The notes: a model not told the origin generated them from the sequence alone. Numbered from the stretch's first letter, positions 33,844-42,522 are shown. The stretch: 52,196 nucleotides of DNA from Desulfurococcales archaeon (GCA_023255955.1 JAGDWD010000010.1:22569-74764), one strand, 5' to 3'. Program-made: numbers and translations.

Positions 33844-34810
33844 GGCCGTAGCTCTTACGATCCTCGGGCTCTGGCTTGTTTTTCTCTCAACTGTGCAGAT
33901 ACCTCTTATCCAGTTTATCGAGGGTGATCCACCGTCGATATATAACACCGGAGATGGTGGTATGACCGAGTTGATATCCTCCCTAACACTCTTCAAGAAG
34001 GTGAAGGTCGCTGAGTCTCTTGAGGATATGTGGAGCTATGACCCTGAATCTACTGTTTTCCTAGTGGTCGGGCTGAGTAGCTCCTTAACGGACTTGGAGG
34101 TAGAGTCCATAGTTAGGTGGGTGGAGAGAGGCGGTCACTTAGTTATTCTCGATGAATATACCACCCCCCAAATACTACTACAGAGGTTTGGGCTCTCTAT
34201 GGGTGGGGCCTCCCAGGACGTTACCCAAGGCTCGTGCCGTTCCGGGTCCCGGGAAATTAAGGTACTCTTCAATGTCTACAGAGAGGTAATTGGTGGGGAG
34301 ACGATATGCTCGGTTAGGAACACGTCAGTAGCTGTCTCAAAGATTATTGGGAGGGGTAAGGTCGTAGTGGTAGGTGACTCCAGCTTATTCATAAACGAGG
34401 TAATGAAGTCCCAGTACAGGCAATACCAAATGTCTTTCGCTCTCGACTTACTAGATAGAGACACGGTAGTCTTCTACGAAGGGGGAAGAGAGTTCAAGTC
34501 GCTTCCTTTTTCACCTAAATTCATAGTTCTGATCCCGTACTATATTCTGAGGTTCGCAGCGTACATGCTGTGCACAGGAACTCCCTACGATATCATCAGG
34601 ATCTTTGTTGGGGCATCCTTAGTATTAGCCATCATGACACCAAAACTTCAGCTGAGGACGGGGAGGCTCCTCAGGAAGCAGAGGAGGTCGGGTTCAGCAT
34701 CTAGCATTAATAGGACTTTCAACAACTCTGTGGCGGTATGGGTCGAGTGGGTGAGTAAGTTTGGGAGAGAAAGTAAGGGGGCTAGCTCAGGTAGTGGGAA
34801 AGGTAGTTGA
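33830..34810 (+). CDS. DUF4350 domain membrane protein
   Basis: 326 residues: membrane helix at about 5-24, an extracytoplasmic domain opening with YNTGDGGMTELISSLTLF and containing VRWVERGGHLVILDEY, and a further membrane segment near 245-265, then a basic C-terminus. The N/T-G-x-G-x-S/T-E-L start and GGxLVILDE strand match DUF4350, a glutamine-amidotransferase-like fold common in MoxR/DUF58 operons. The start is GTG within the upstream gene. Its 3' end overlaps the MoxR gene by 50 bp. Confidence 0.78.
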   Translation: MIPSRAVALTILGLWLVFLSTVQIPLIQFIEGDPPSIYNTGDGGMTELISSLTLFKKVKVAESLEDMWSYDPESTVFLVVGLSSSLTDLEVESIVRWVERGGHLVILDEYTTPQILLQRFGLSMGGASQDVTQGSCRSGSREIKVLFNVYREVIGGETICSVRNTSVAVSKIIGRGKVVVVGDSSLFINEVMKSQYRQYQMSFALDLLDRDTVVFYEGGREFKSLPFSPKFIVLIPYYILRFAAYMLCTGTPYDIIRIFVGASLVLAIMTPKLQLRTGRLLRKQRRSGSASSINRTFNNSVAVWVEWVSKFGRESKGASSGSGKGS

Positions 34811-35702
34811 GGCTATAGAGAGTAAGGTTATAGGGAAGAGGAAGGAAGTAGAGCTAATACTTGCCGCACTCCTATCTGAGGGGCACGTACTTCTCGAGGG
34901 TGTTCCGGGGGTTGCTAAGACCCTCCTAGCGAAAACCATAGCTAGTGTCCTGGGCCTGGAGTTTAAGAGGATTCAAGCTACACCGGACATGCTACCGTCT
35001 GACGTAATCGGGGTCATGGTCTACAATGTGAAGACATCTGAGTTCAGCTTCAGGAAGGGGCCGATATTCACTAACATACTCCTAGTTGACGAGATAAATA
35101 GAGCACCCCCGAAGACCCAGTCAGCACTGCTTGAGGCTATGCAGGAGAGGCAGGTTACAGTGGAGGGCGTCACGTACAGACTCCCAAGACCTTTCCTAGT
35201 ATTAGCTACGATGAATCCGATAGAGATTGAGGGTACTTTCCCCCTCTCTGAGGCTCAGGTAGATAGGTTCCTAGCTAAGGTTGAGATAGGTTACCCGACA
35301 GTAAGTGAGACTGTAGCCATACTTGATAGGTACTATGAGATAGTCTCGGAACCACTTAAACCAGTTCTAACACCTGAGGAGGTCGAGGGCTTAATTGAGA
35401 CAACTAAGGGGATAACCGTAGATCAGAACATCAAGAAGTATATTGCGGCAATAATTCAGGCGACGAGGGAACATCCTATGGTGAGGTTAGGAGCATCACC
35501 GCGAGGAGCTATAGCTATATACCTACTCTCAAAAGGGGTTGCTGTCATCCGGGGTAGGGACTACGTTACCCCAGATGACGTCAAATATGTGACCTACCCA
35601 GCTCTATCGCATAGGATCATACTCAAGAGTGAGGCAAGGATATCCGGAATCAAGGTCTGGGATGTAGTGAGCGACGTGATTGAGAAGGTGGAGGTCCCCT
35701 GA
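34761..35702 (+). CDS. moxR: MoxR family AAA+ ATPase
   Basis: 313 residues, normal length. Walker A GVPGVAKT, ATPDMLPSDVIGVMVYN, Walker B ILLVDEINRAPPKTQSALLE and sensor LATMNPIEIEGTFPLSEAQVDRF are all intact. MoxR ATPases act as chaperones that assemble or activate partner proteins, usually together with the DUF58 (vWA-related) protein encoded next. The TTG at 34761 gives the longest frame; conserved sequence begins near residue 10, so a start slightly downstream is possible. Overlaps on both sides place it in the middle of one operon. Confidence 0.95.
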   Translation: MGEKVRGLAQVVGKVVEAIESKVIGKRKEVELILAALLSEGHVLLEGVPGVAKTLLAKTIASVLGLEFKRIQATPDMLPSDVIGVMVYNVKTSEFSFRKGPIFTNILLVDEINRAPPKTQSALLEAMQERQVTVEGVTYRLPRPFLVLATMNPIEIEGTFPLSEAQVDRFLAKVEIGYPTVSETVAILDRYYEIVSEPLKPVLTPEEVEGLIETTKGITVDQNIKKYIAAIIQATREHPMVRLGASPRGAIAIYLLSKGVAVIRGRDYVTPDDVKYVTYPALSHRIILKSEARISGIKVWDVVSDVIEKVEVP

Positions 35703-36949
35703 GGTTCACCCTCCGAGGATTTTCCGCTGTAGTAGTAGCTATAGCGTTGCTTCTCTATGGGATTAAAAACGTGGATATCTACGCGGTAGCAGTATCCTTT
35801 TCTCTAATTTTGCTCATCTACTACGATTACCACCAGGCAGTGTTAGCTTCAGACCTAGTAGAAGGGCTTTCAATTTCCCGGGACGCCCCGAAGATAGTTA
35901 CCGAGCTGGAGGAATTTGAGGTGCACGTGATTGCCGAGAACTTAAGTGGGACCGACATTCCGTACATCACTATTAGGGACAGCGTCCCGGAGTACGTAGA
36001 GGTCCAGAGAAAACCAACAGCGTCGATGATACTCCCGAGGGGGGAGGCCGTAGGGTTTTCATATAAGATAAGACCGGTCCTATCTGGAAGCCACACACTC
36101 TACGGACTCACAGTCCGTGTAGGCGGCCCCCTAGGCTTCTTCGTTGTCGAGACGGAGTTGCGGAGCCCGACCTCCTTTACTGTCCTACCGTACTCGGGAG
36201 GGGTACCCCTGCGACTTAAGAGTCTCGAGCGGTTATGGGGCTTGATAGTTCCTGGTAGATCTACGGGAGGTATGTACGACATAGCTGATCTACGTGAGTA
36301 TAGCCCAGGCGATGACTACAGGAAAATTGTGTGGAAAGCCCTTGCCAGAAGCGGTAAACTCTACGTTAGGGAGGACTTCGGTGAGGTAACAATGAGGCTA
36401 CTACTCATGTTGGACGTGAACGCTATCAACTGGGAGCTGGGTACACCACCGAACACTCTAGCATCAATAGAGCTCAGAGTTCTGCGCTCAATAGTTGAGA
36501 CCCTCGCTAAGTACGGTGTCTCAGTAGATGTAGCTGTCTGCTGTAGTGCTACTACTAAAGTAGTTAGGAATGCTACTGAGGATGTTGAGAGGTCTCTCGT
36601 AGACATATTCTCCTATATAACACCATACTGTAGCTGTTCCTCACCCATAACCGTGTTCCTGGAGGCCCCGACCTACTTAGGTAGGTCGGTAGAGGACTAC
36701 TCAGCTATGTTACTAGTAGTGAACCCTGTAGCAGTAGCTAGTGAGAACCCTGCTAGGTTCCTCGAGCTAGTACGCACGTTCGGGAGGAAGTTCAAGGTCG
36801 TCATACCTAGGTTCGAGTACGAGAATTACATAGACAAAGAGGATCTAGCCAAATTCTACAGTACCCTAGCATCCCTAGTCGAGAGAGCTGAGGGCAGTGT
36901 CGAGATGCTGGAAGAGAACCTAACACTACGACCTATAAAGAGGGGATAG
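35699..36949 (+). CDS. DUF58 domain protein
   Basis: About 400-416 residues: two N-terminal membrane helices, a beta-rich region (TELEEFEVHVIAENLSGTDI) and the DUF58 core GMYDIADLREYSPGDDYRKI followed by WKALARSGKLYVREDF, then a von Willebrand-like domain with LLLMLDVN. It is the usual partner of MoxR. The family N-terminus (RFTLRGFSAVVVAIALLLYG) lies upstream of the first usual start codon (TTG 35747, which has no ribosome site). CTG 35699, overlapping the MoxR stop and preceded by GGAGGT, looks like the true start. Confidence 0.88.
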   Translation: MRFTLRGFSAVVVAIALLLYGIKNVDIYAVAVSFSLILLIYYDYHQAVLASDLVEGLSISRDAPKIVTELEEFEVHVIAENLSGTDIPYITIRDSVPEYVEVQRKPTASMILPRGEAVGFSYKIRPVLSGSHTLYGLTVRVGGPLGFFVVETELRSPTSFTVLPYSGGVPLRLKSLERLWGLIVPGRSTGGMYDIADLREYSPGDDYRKIVWKALARSGKLYVREDFGEVTMRLLLMLDVNAINWELGTPPNTLASIELRVLRSIVETLAKYGVSVDVAVCCSATTKVVRNATEDVERSLVDIFSYITPYCSCSSPITVFLEAPTYLGRSVEDYSAMLLVVNPVAVASENPARFLELVRTFGRKFKVVIPRFEYENYIDKEDLAKFYSTLASLVERAEGSVEMLEENLTLRPIKRG

Positions 36950-36950
36950 C

Positions 36951-37613
36951 ATGGAGGTAGTGGAGATCCTCATATACGTAGCTACGGTCGCACTAACGTC
37001 GTTACTAACCTACGTAACCGGAGTGGACTTGATTTCCCTGGCGGCAGCCGCCTTAACAGCTTACTACGCGTCCATAGGCAGTAACATGACAGTGATCTCG
37101 GCAATCACCGTGGTACTAGTTTCCATAGTTAGGATAGCTACTGCGAGACCTGTAAAGAGTAGGAAAGCCCTGATGGTGAAGTTAAAGTACTTAACGACAA
37201 TGACGACAGTAATAGCTATAGCCATACCGATAGCCTACATATCAGCTGGTACAGCTATACAACTTCAGCTAGTGGATCCCTGGCCGCTAGCAATTCTTAT
37301 AGCAGCTTCTCTCTACGTACTAGTATATGGTTTGATATCCCCCACAACTCTACATCTTGTCTCAGTAAGCTTTTGGGATATGCTTGACCTCGAGCATGTA
37401 GAGGAGTTCCTCTACAAATCAGGGGTCATAATCGGTGCTCTAGCAATGCTGATCAATGTAGCAACTCACGGAGTTCTCGGGCTAATAATGATGTTAATCT
37501 ATATCGTGACGCTATTCGCGACTATGAAGATGAAGCTATTGTTACATAGGGTGGTAGTATCCCTCATCATGGCGGTAACGGTAGCAATAACATACATATA
37601 CGGCTATACCTAA
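36951..37613 (+). CDS. Multispanning membrane protein, last gene of MoxR operon
   Basis: 220 residues, about seven membrane helices with a short charged cytoplasmic loop (RIATARPVKSRKALMVKLKY) in the middle. The ATG lies 2 bp after the DUF58 stop. No family recognised. As the final gene of a DUF4129/DUF4350/MoxR/DUF58 operon it probably belongs to the same envelope complex. Confidence 0.7.
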   Translation: MEVVEILIYVATVALTSLLTYVTGVDLISLAAAALTAYYASIGSNMTVISAITVVLVSIVRIATARPVKSRKALMVKLKYLTTMTTVIAIAIPIAYISAGTAIQLQLVDPWPLAILIAASLYVLVYGLISPTTLHLVSVSFWDMLDLEHVEEFLYKSGVIIGALAMLINVATHGVLGLIMMLIYIVTLFATMKMKLLLHRVVVSLIMAVTVAITYIYGYT

Positions 37614-37653
37614 GCTCCACTTCAGTATTATTGAGTCGAACCCTCCCAGGCCG

Positions 37654-37848
37654 CTACTTAGGCTTATCGCGCTCCTTCTCCGATATTTCTCTAAACACTC
37701 CTAGAGCGCTACTAAGTAGGACTATCCCAGATGTTAGCGAGAGAAGTGAAGGAACATACCTACCTAGATTAGCTAGGTAGACTGATACTAGGAGGAAAGC
37801 TATTGAAGAGATGAGGAGAATGAGGGAGATTGCTCGAGCGTAGTTCAT
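37654..37848 (-). CDS. Small two-helix membrane protein downstream of MATE exporter
   Basis: 64 residues from ATG 37848, preceded by GGTGAGG with correct spacing; an ATG at 37908 is in frame but would overlap the MATE gene by 44 bp and add a non-hydrophobic leader. Two hydrophobic helices (about 7-25 and 33-50) and a charged tail (REISEKERDKPK). Unknown family. Its position right after the exporter suggests a common message. Confidence 0.55.
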   Translation of the reverse strand: MNYARAISLILLISSIAFLLVSVYLANLGRYVPSLLSLTSGIVLLSSALGVFREISEKERDKPK

Positions 37849-37864
37849 TGGCCTCACCGGGGCA

Positions 37865-39340
37865 CTAGGAGCAGTCCCTACAGTCACCTCTCGGTTCCTC
37901 TCCATCACTCTTTAAGCTTCTCGGTGATGGTGGGACTGTCGCGACTTTAGGTACCGTGGGAGCTGTCTCTATTACCGGCTTAGTCCATCTACCGAAGTAT
38001 GTCCAAGCTAGTGCGAGGACCCCTCCCCCTACGTTGCTTATGGCCATCGATAGCCATATCCCCGCAGGGCCCATTCCTAGGCCGATAGCGAGTACGTAGC
38101 CTAGAGCTATTCTGAGGATCCAGAGCCTGATGAAGGCTATAGCTGATGGTATGTACGTGTGTCCTGATCCCCTCCCCACCGCGAACCCTATGAAGAATAT
38201 CGCGAAGAAGGGTGCTGTCAGAGCGAAGTACTCTATGAAGCTAACCGCCTCACTAAGTACTACAGGGCTCGAGGTGAATATCGATGCTATCGGGTACCTA
38301 AATACGTACACAAAAACAGCACCTAGAGCTGTGACAGCACCTACGAATAGGGAGGAGAGGACGGCGGACCTTCTAGCCTTACTATAGAGCTGAGCACCTA
38401 TTAGTTGCCCGACAACTATGGCTGTCGACTGGGAGAACCCGAACATCGCTGCGTCAGCTATGTCCATGACTGTGAAACCTATGGAGTATGCCGCAGCAAC
38501 CACAGCACCGAAAGCATTTACTAGCCTGAGTTGCATCATAAATGCTAGTGAGTTACTCATCTGTAAAGCTGCTAAGGGTATGGCTATCTTAAATGACTTA
38601 ATGAGCCACTGCCTGTCCGGCTTCACTATCGTTAGCTTCAACCCCCTAAAGCCGCCCACGAACATCTTAATCGCGGCTGAGGCTACTAGAGCTCTCGAAG
38701 CAACCGTAGCGATAGCCGCCCCGGCAACCCCCATAGCTGGGAAGCCGAACCACCCGAATATCATGATCGGATCCAACACTATGTTCAGTAGTGCTCCAGC
38801 TACGTTTAGATAGGTAGGGGTCCTAGTATCACCTATAGCCTGCAGGACGGTCGTAAATGCGGTACCTATATACGTGAAGAATATGTCCAGTAACATTATA
38901 TTCGAGTAGCTGAGGACGTCGTTGTAGAGCTCCGGTGGTACGGTAGTGACGTACGTGAAGATGTAGGGTCTGAGGATGTAGTAGATTAGGCATACTGCTA
39001 ACGCAAGCAATAGATTGAAAGTTAGGAGCTTGGAAGCGGTCTTGCTTGCTTCTCCATATCTCTCTGCTCCGACGAACTGGGAGATAAGGGCTAGGTTAGC
39101 TGTGGATAGCGACATGGCTACAGCGTAGAAGAACATCAGGGTAGGCCATACCTGCCTCGGTACTGCGAGAGCTCCTTCATAGAGCCTACTAAGCCATAAA
39201 GAATCCACTATGTTGTACGATATGTGAACTAATTGAGCGACCACTAGCGGGGCGGCCAGCCATATGACCACCCTAAGTGGTTCACCCTTAACTATTTTCT
39301 CCCTGTACTTCTCAGCTACGTGGCCTCCAGCTCTAGGCAT
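37865..39340 (-). CDS. MATE family efflux transporter
   Basis: 491 residues with 12 membrane helices in two homologous halves. The start PLRVVIWLAAPLVVAQLVHISYNIVDSLWL, the AIGDTRTPTYLNVAGALLNIVLDPIMIFG segment and ATIVVGQLIGAQ-type repeat are typical of NorM/DinF-like MATE proteins, which export drugs or metabolites using an H+ or Na+ gradient. ATG 39340. The final 50 residues after the last helix are hydrophilic and Cys-containing and are not typical. A TATA-like element lies in 39365-39400 (AAAATAGTATTTAAG read on plus). Confidence 0.93.
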   Translation of the reverse strand: MPRAGGHVAEKYREKIVKGEPLRVVIWLAAPLVVAQLVHISYNIVDSLWLSRLYEGALAVPRQVWPTLMFFYAVAMSLSTANLALISQFVGAERYGEASKTASKLLTFNLLLALAVCLIYYILRPYIFTYVTTVPPELYNDVLSYSNIMLLDIFFTYIGTAFTTVLQAIGDTRTPTYLNVAGALLNIVLDPIMIFGWFGFPAMGVAGAAIATVASRALVASAAIKMFVGGFRGLKLTIVKPDRQWLIKSFKIAIPLAALQMSNSLAFMMQLRLVNAFGAVVAAAYSIGFTVMDIADAAMFGFSQSTAIVVGQLIGAQLYSKARRSAVLSSLFVGAVTALGAVFVYVFRYPIASIFTSSPVVLSEAVSFIEYFALTAPFFAIFFIGFAVGRGSGHTYIPSAIAFIRLWILRIALGYVLAIGLGMGPAGIWLSMAISNVGGGVLALAWTYFGRWTKPVIETAPTVPKVATVPPSPRSLKSDGEEPRGDCRDCS

Positions 39341-39458
39341 GCGGTTAGTACCCCCTCTTAGACCGCTCTATTAATCCCTTAAAATAGTATTTAAGCACGA
39401 TAAGGAGGTATTTAACTGATGATACATAGATTCACCTTCTCGAACACCTTTCGAGACT

Positions 39459-39812
39459 CTAGCTGAGGCCCCTATAGACCCTGTCAACAACCTCAAACCT
39501 CTTTATCACTTCAGAGAACAATTTATCTAAGTCCCTCTCCAGGACATAGTAGCCATACGGGGAGTACTCCACTACCTCACAACTCCAGTCAACATTCATC
39601 AGTAACTCGGGAGCTACCACCTTAGCTATGTACGTATCAGCCATAGTACCCCTACTTAAACTAATAACATACACCTTATCACCGGTCTTTACTGAGATGA
39701 TGGAGCAGTGTTCATATTTCCTAACAGCTACTTTAAACCCTAGATCTTTCAGGCGGTTAGCTACGATGTCCGCGACATCCAGAGCCTGCCACCAAGATGA
39801 GGGTGGTGTAAG
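39459..39812 (-). CDS. Hypothetical protein with unclear start or N-terminal frameshift
   Basis: The first usual start codon is GTG 39674 (71 residues), but the frame is open and protein-like for 46 more codons upstream to TGA 39813-39815, encoding WWQALDVADIVANRLKDLGF and VAVRKYEHCSIISVKTGDK. No ATG, GTG or TTG occurs in that part; CTG 39782 is the only near candidate. A TATA box (TATATAT on the minus strand near 39817-39822) predicts a message starting near 39791, consistent with a start upstream of 39674. Either CTG is used or a base is missing. The protein (about 107 residues) is soluble and alpha/beta; family unknown. Confidence 0.55.
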   Translation of the reverse strand, partial: LTPPSSWWQALDVADIVANRLKDLGFKVAVRKYEHCSIISVKTGDKVYVISLSRGTMADTYIAKVVAPELLMNVDWSCEVVEYSPYGYYVLERDLDKLFSEVIKRFEVVDRVYRGLS

Positions 39813-39882
39813 TCATATATAGCTTATGAGAGCCTGAACGTAGTCTAACGTCTAGTCGCTACCTGAGTGTATTGAATTGATA

Positions 39883-39899
39883 AGATAGTTGCGCTATCT
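39883..39899 (+). promoter_or_regulatory. Inverted repeat immediately before the M24 gene start
   Basis: AGATAG and CTATCT flank a 5-nt spacer (TTGCG) and end one base before ATG 39900. It may be an operator or an RNA hairpin affecting translation. Confidence 0.35.
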
Positions 39900-41108
39900 A
39901 TGTTTATTTGTTTTAAGTTAAGTGATTCCTGTGAGATCTTGCCCGGGGTTTCTAGGAGGGAGATCGAGCGTCGTAGGCTCTCCCTGATAGAATCTATGGA
40001 GAGGTTGGGTGTAGACGCTCTCTACGTAGCTACACCGGCCAACATAAACTACCTAACCGGTTTCGAATTCATAGCTACTGAGAGGCCGTTCGCAGTTATC
40101 TTGAAGAAAAGCGGGGAAGTTACGGTCTTCTGCCCTCTCCTCGAGGTGGACCATGTAGCTAAGTATGCGTATGTTGATAGCATTGAACACTATCCTGAGT
40201 ATCCAGATGAGAGACATCCTATGGAGTTACTAGCTGAATTACTTAAGAAGTTAGGACTCAGCGGGAAGGTTATAGGGTACGATGTCGATGGTTACGGGCA
40301 TGTAATGGGTTATAGGGGGCCTAGACTCAGCGAGGTGTTTAAGGACGCTAAGTACGTCTATGCTCGCGATCTAATTGAGGAGCTCCGAATGGTTAAGAGT
40401 GACGAGGAGATCAGACTTCTCAGGGAGAGTTCTAGGTGGACTACACTAGCTCACAGGTTACTCCAGGAATACACCTTGCCAGGTAGGTACGAAGACGAGG
40501 TCTCCATGATGGCAAGCATGAGAGCTACTCTAGCCATGATCAGAGCATTACCGGGTTGGAGGAATCTTAGAGCCTCAGCAGGCTTTAGAGGTCAGGTAGG
40601 ACCTCACTCTTACTACCCCCACTCTATGTCCGTTCACGCTGTGATCAGGAGAGGCCAAATCCTCGTGACAGGTGCTGGCGCTCGTATAGCTGGATATAGT
40701 GTTGAGCTTGAGAGAACCATGGTCGTGGGTAAACCAACGGAGGAACAGAGGAAGTACTTCGACCTCATGATGAAGGCCCGTCACATAGCGTTCGAGAACG
40801 TAAAACCTGGTGTGAGGTGCGGTGATGTCGATAGAGCTGTAAGAGCGTTCTATAAGGAGCGTGGTATCTGGCAGTTCTGGCGTCATCATACAGGTCACGG
40901 CATCGGACTGGAGGTCCATGAGGCACCGTTCTTCGATGTAGGTGACCAGAGAGTCTTAAAGCCGGGTATGGTGATGAGTGTGGAGCCCGGGATCTACGTC
41001 CCGGGTCTCGGAGGCTTCAGACACTCTGACACTGTGCTAGTAACCGAGGAAGGATTCGAGAAGCTCACTGAGTACCCGGATGAGCTGGACGACCTCACTA
41101 TAGACTAG
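39900..41108 (+). CDS. M24 peptidase-fold protein, creatinase-like (degenerate metal site)
   Basis: 402 residues: N-terminal creatinase/prolidase domain (1-160) and C-terminal pita-bread domain. His333 (HTGHGIGLEVHE) and Glu362 (VEPGIY) are kept, but the two metal Asp and the last metal Glu of prolidases are changed: position one reads Thr257/Gly258, position two Glu269 (YSVELERT) and position five Ser376 (GFRHSDTV). The blocks IAGYSVELERT and GGFRHSDTVLV resemble bacterial creatinase (which is metal-free) rather than Xaa-Pro peptidase. Likely activity is hydrolysis of an amidino- or amide-type small molecule, not peptides. Start ATG 39900 follows a small inverted repeat. Confidence 0.88.
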   Translation: MFICFKLSDSCEILPGVSRREIERRRLSLIESMERLGVDALYVATPANINYLTGFEFIATERPFAVILKKSGEVTVFCPLLEVDHVAKYAYVDSIEHYPEYPDERHPMELLAELLKKLGLSGKVIGYDVDGYGHVMGYRGPRLSEVFKDAKYVYARDLIEELRMVKSDEEIRLLRESSRWTTLAHRLLQEYTLPGRYEDEVSMMASMRATLAMIRALPGWRNLRASAGFRGQVGPHSYYPHSMSVHAVIRRGQILVTGAGARIAGYSVELERTMVVGKPTEEQRKYFDLMMKARHIAFENVKPGVRCGDVDRAVRAFYKERGIWQFWRHHTGHGIGLEVHEAPFFDVGDQRVLKPGMVMSVEPGIYVPGLGGFRHSDTVLVTEEGFEKLTEYPDELDDLTID

Positions 41109-41165
41109 ACGTACATGGAGTTCCGGGCTATTCCTTCTTCAGGACCTAACCATCAAATAACTTCT

Positions 41166-41933
41166 TTACTGGTGATTAAGGTCTTTATTTAATAGGGAGC
41201 TCATGATCGAGCTCGATATCTGCCTATCCACCTCCCTAGCGAACTCAGTAGCCAGCATCTTCTGGGGGTTACCTATAGCCTGCTCAACCATCGGGTCGTA
41301 AGGTAGTACATAAACCGGGAGTTTCAGCTCCTTAATTAGTTGAGTAACTTCACTAGCTGACTTACCTTGAACCATGTTGATCGCCACCCCACTAACCTTC
41401 GGGCTAATTAGGTCGAGGAGCTTCATAGCTGACCGTATGGACAGTATCGAAGGTGTTGTAACAACTACAGCGTCGAACCTCCTAATATTTGTTACTAGCT
41501 CCAGTAACTCGTCGCTAACCCCAGGAGGTGTATCGATTATGAGTACGTCAACCCCTGTCCAGAGAGTTACTGAGAGTATCTCCCGTATAGCTGAGGACAC
41601 GCTCTCACCTCTTAAGGCAGTGGGCCTGTCTTCAGTGAAGAAAACGGGGCTCATGAACTTAACCCCGTAGACTTCTGGAGGTATTATACCTCTATCCTCC
41701 ACAGGCTTCACTTTACTTGGATCAACTCCGAGAACTATGTGTGCTGTAGGGTTCGTGACATCTATATCGAGTAAACCCACCCTGATACCCCTCCTACTTA
41801 ATGTGAGTGATGCTGTCGCGGATATCAGTGTCTTGCCTACACCACCCTTACTACTCGTGAAGACCACTACCTTCCTTATCCTGCTAAGTCTTTCCGGAAG
41901 TACGCTGAGTCTGGGATCTAACGGGTACGTCAT
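41166..41933 (-). CDS. hypB: MinD/Mrp-type ATPase, archaeal-type HypB
   Basis: 255 residues with a deviant P-loop SSKGGVGKTLISATASLTLS (27-46), switch LLDIDVTNP and VLIIDTPPGVSDE. It starts in the last codons of hypA (ATGA overlap). In Thermococcales the hydrogenase nickel-delivery ATPase partnered with HypA is a MinD/Mrp-type protein instead of the bacterial GTPase HypB, and this linkage points to that role. A general Fe-S carrier (Mrp/NBP35) is less likely because the CxxC cluster motif is absent. Confidence 0.85.
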   Translation of the reverse strand: MTYPLDPRLSVLPERLSRIRKVVVFTSSKGGVGKTLISATASLTLSRRGIRVGLLDIDVTNPTAHIVLGVDPSKVKPVEDRGIIPPEVYGVKFMSPVFFTEDRPTALRGESVSSAIREILSVTLWTGVDVLIIDTPPGVSDELLELVTNIRRFDAVVVTTPSILSIRSAMKLLDLISPKVSGVAINMVQGKSASEVTQLIKELKLPVYVLPYDPMVEQAIGNPQKMLATEFAREVDRQISSSIMSSLLNKDLNHQ

Positions 41934-42325
41934 AGCTCGATACCTACAATATTTAATCCCCTACCCTTAACAATGACGAAGTCCGGAGATCCACACCTCG
42001 GGCACTTAACGTAAGCGAACACAGCCTCAGGTAGGAAGTGTATCGACTCGCGGATTTCCTCAGGTATGTTCAGGTCCTTAAGTCTCCACTCATAGCCGCA
42101 CGCATTACACTTAAACACGGCCTCCTCAGTGACTAGCTCGAGGGATTTCACATCGATACCGGAGGACCTCATTATCTCAGATAGAGCGAACTCGAAGATT
42201 TCTCTATCTATTGCCTGAAGCTCACCTAAAGCGATGATGAGTCTCTCGATCTTCGATGTTCCCACGTCTCTAATATACCTAGATAGAGACGTAGCAACTG
42301 CCTCCGCAAGAGCCCACTCATGCAT
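41930..42325 (-). CDS. hypA: Hydrogenase nickel chaperone HypA
   Basis: 131 residues. The N-terminus MHEWALAEA has the MHE nickel-binding site; the zinc domain is formed by CNACGYEW and CPRCGSPD, with an insertion between the Cys pairs as in Thermococcal HypA. It delivers nickel to [NiFe]-hydrogenase together with HypB. ATG 42325. No hydrogenase subunit is encoded in the window, so the target enzyme must be elsewhere. Confidence 0.94.
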   Translation of the reverse strand: MHEWALAEAVATSLSRYIRDVGTSKIERLIIALGELQAIDREIFEFALSEIMRSSGIDVKSLELVTEEAVFKCNACGYEWRLKDLNIPEEIRESIHFLPEAVFAYVKCPRCGSPDFVIVKGRGLNIVGIEL

Positions 42326-42522
42326 TTAGCCTCCCGAAAAACTTGAGGATGTGAGCATAATAAGCGTAGACATCAAAGCGGAGATATTAAGGAGGCTAGG
42401 AAATGAATTAATCAGAGACCTTGATGGGCTCGCTAGCTCTACCTTAAATTAGACTTAAGGATATAGTAGTGGTGATGAGTGTCTCGACCACTACTTAGCG
42501 GTGCTGAGGCGGTGGCTGTCTG

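Noticed and set aside
41166-41933. Assignment as MinD cell-division ATPase
   Set aside because: Coupling by overlap to hypA and lack of a C-terminal amphipathic membrane-targeting helix favour the HypB-type role.
42466-42522. GTGATGA and CTGA boxes just before the XPD gene, C/D sRNA-like
   Set aside because: No internal C' and D' pair and no flanking stem; overlaps the expected promoter and leader of the helicase.
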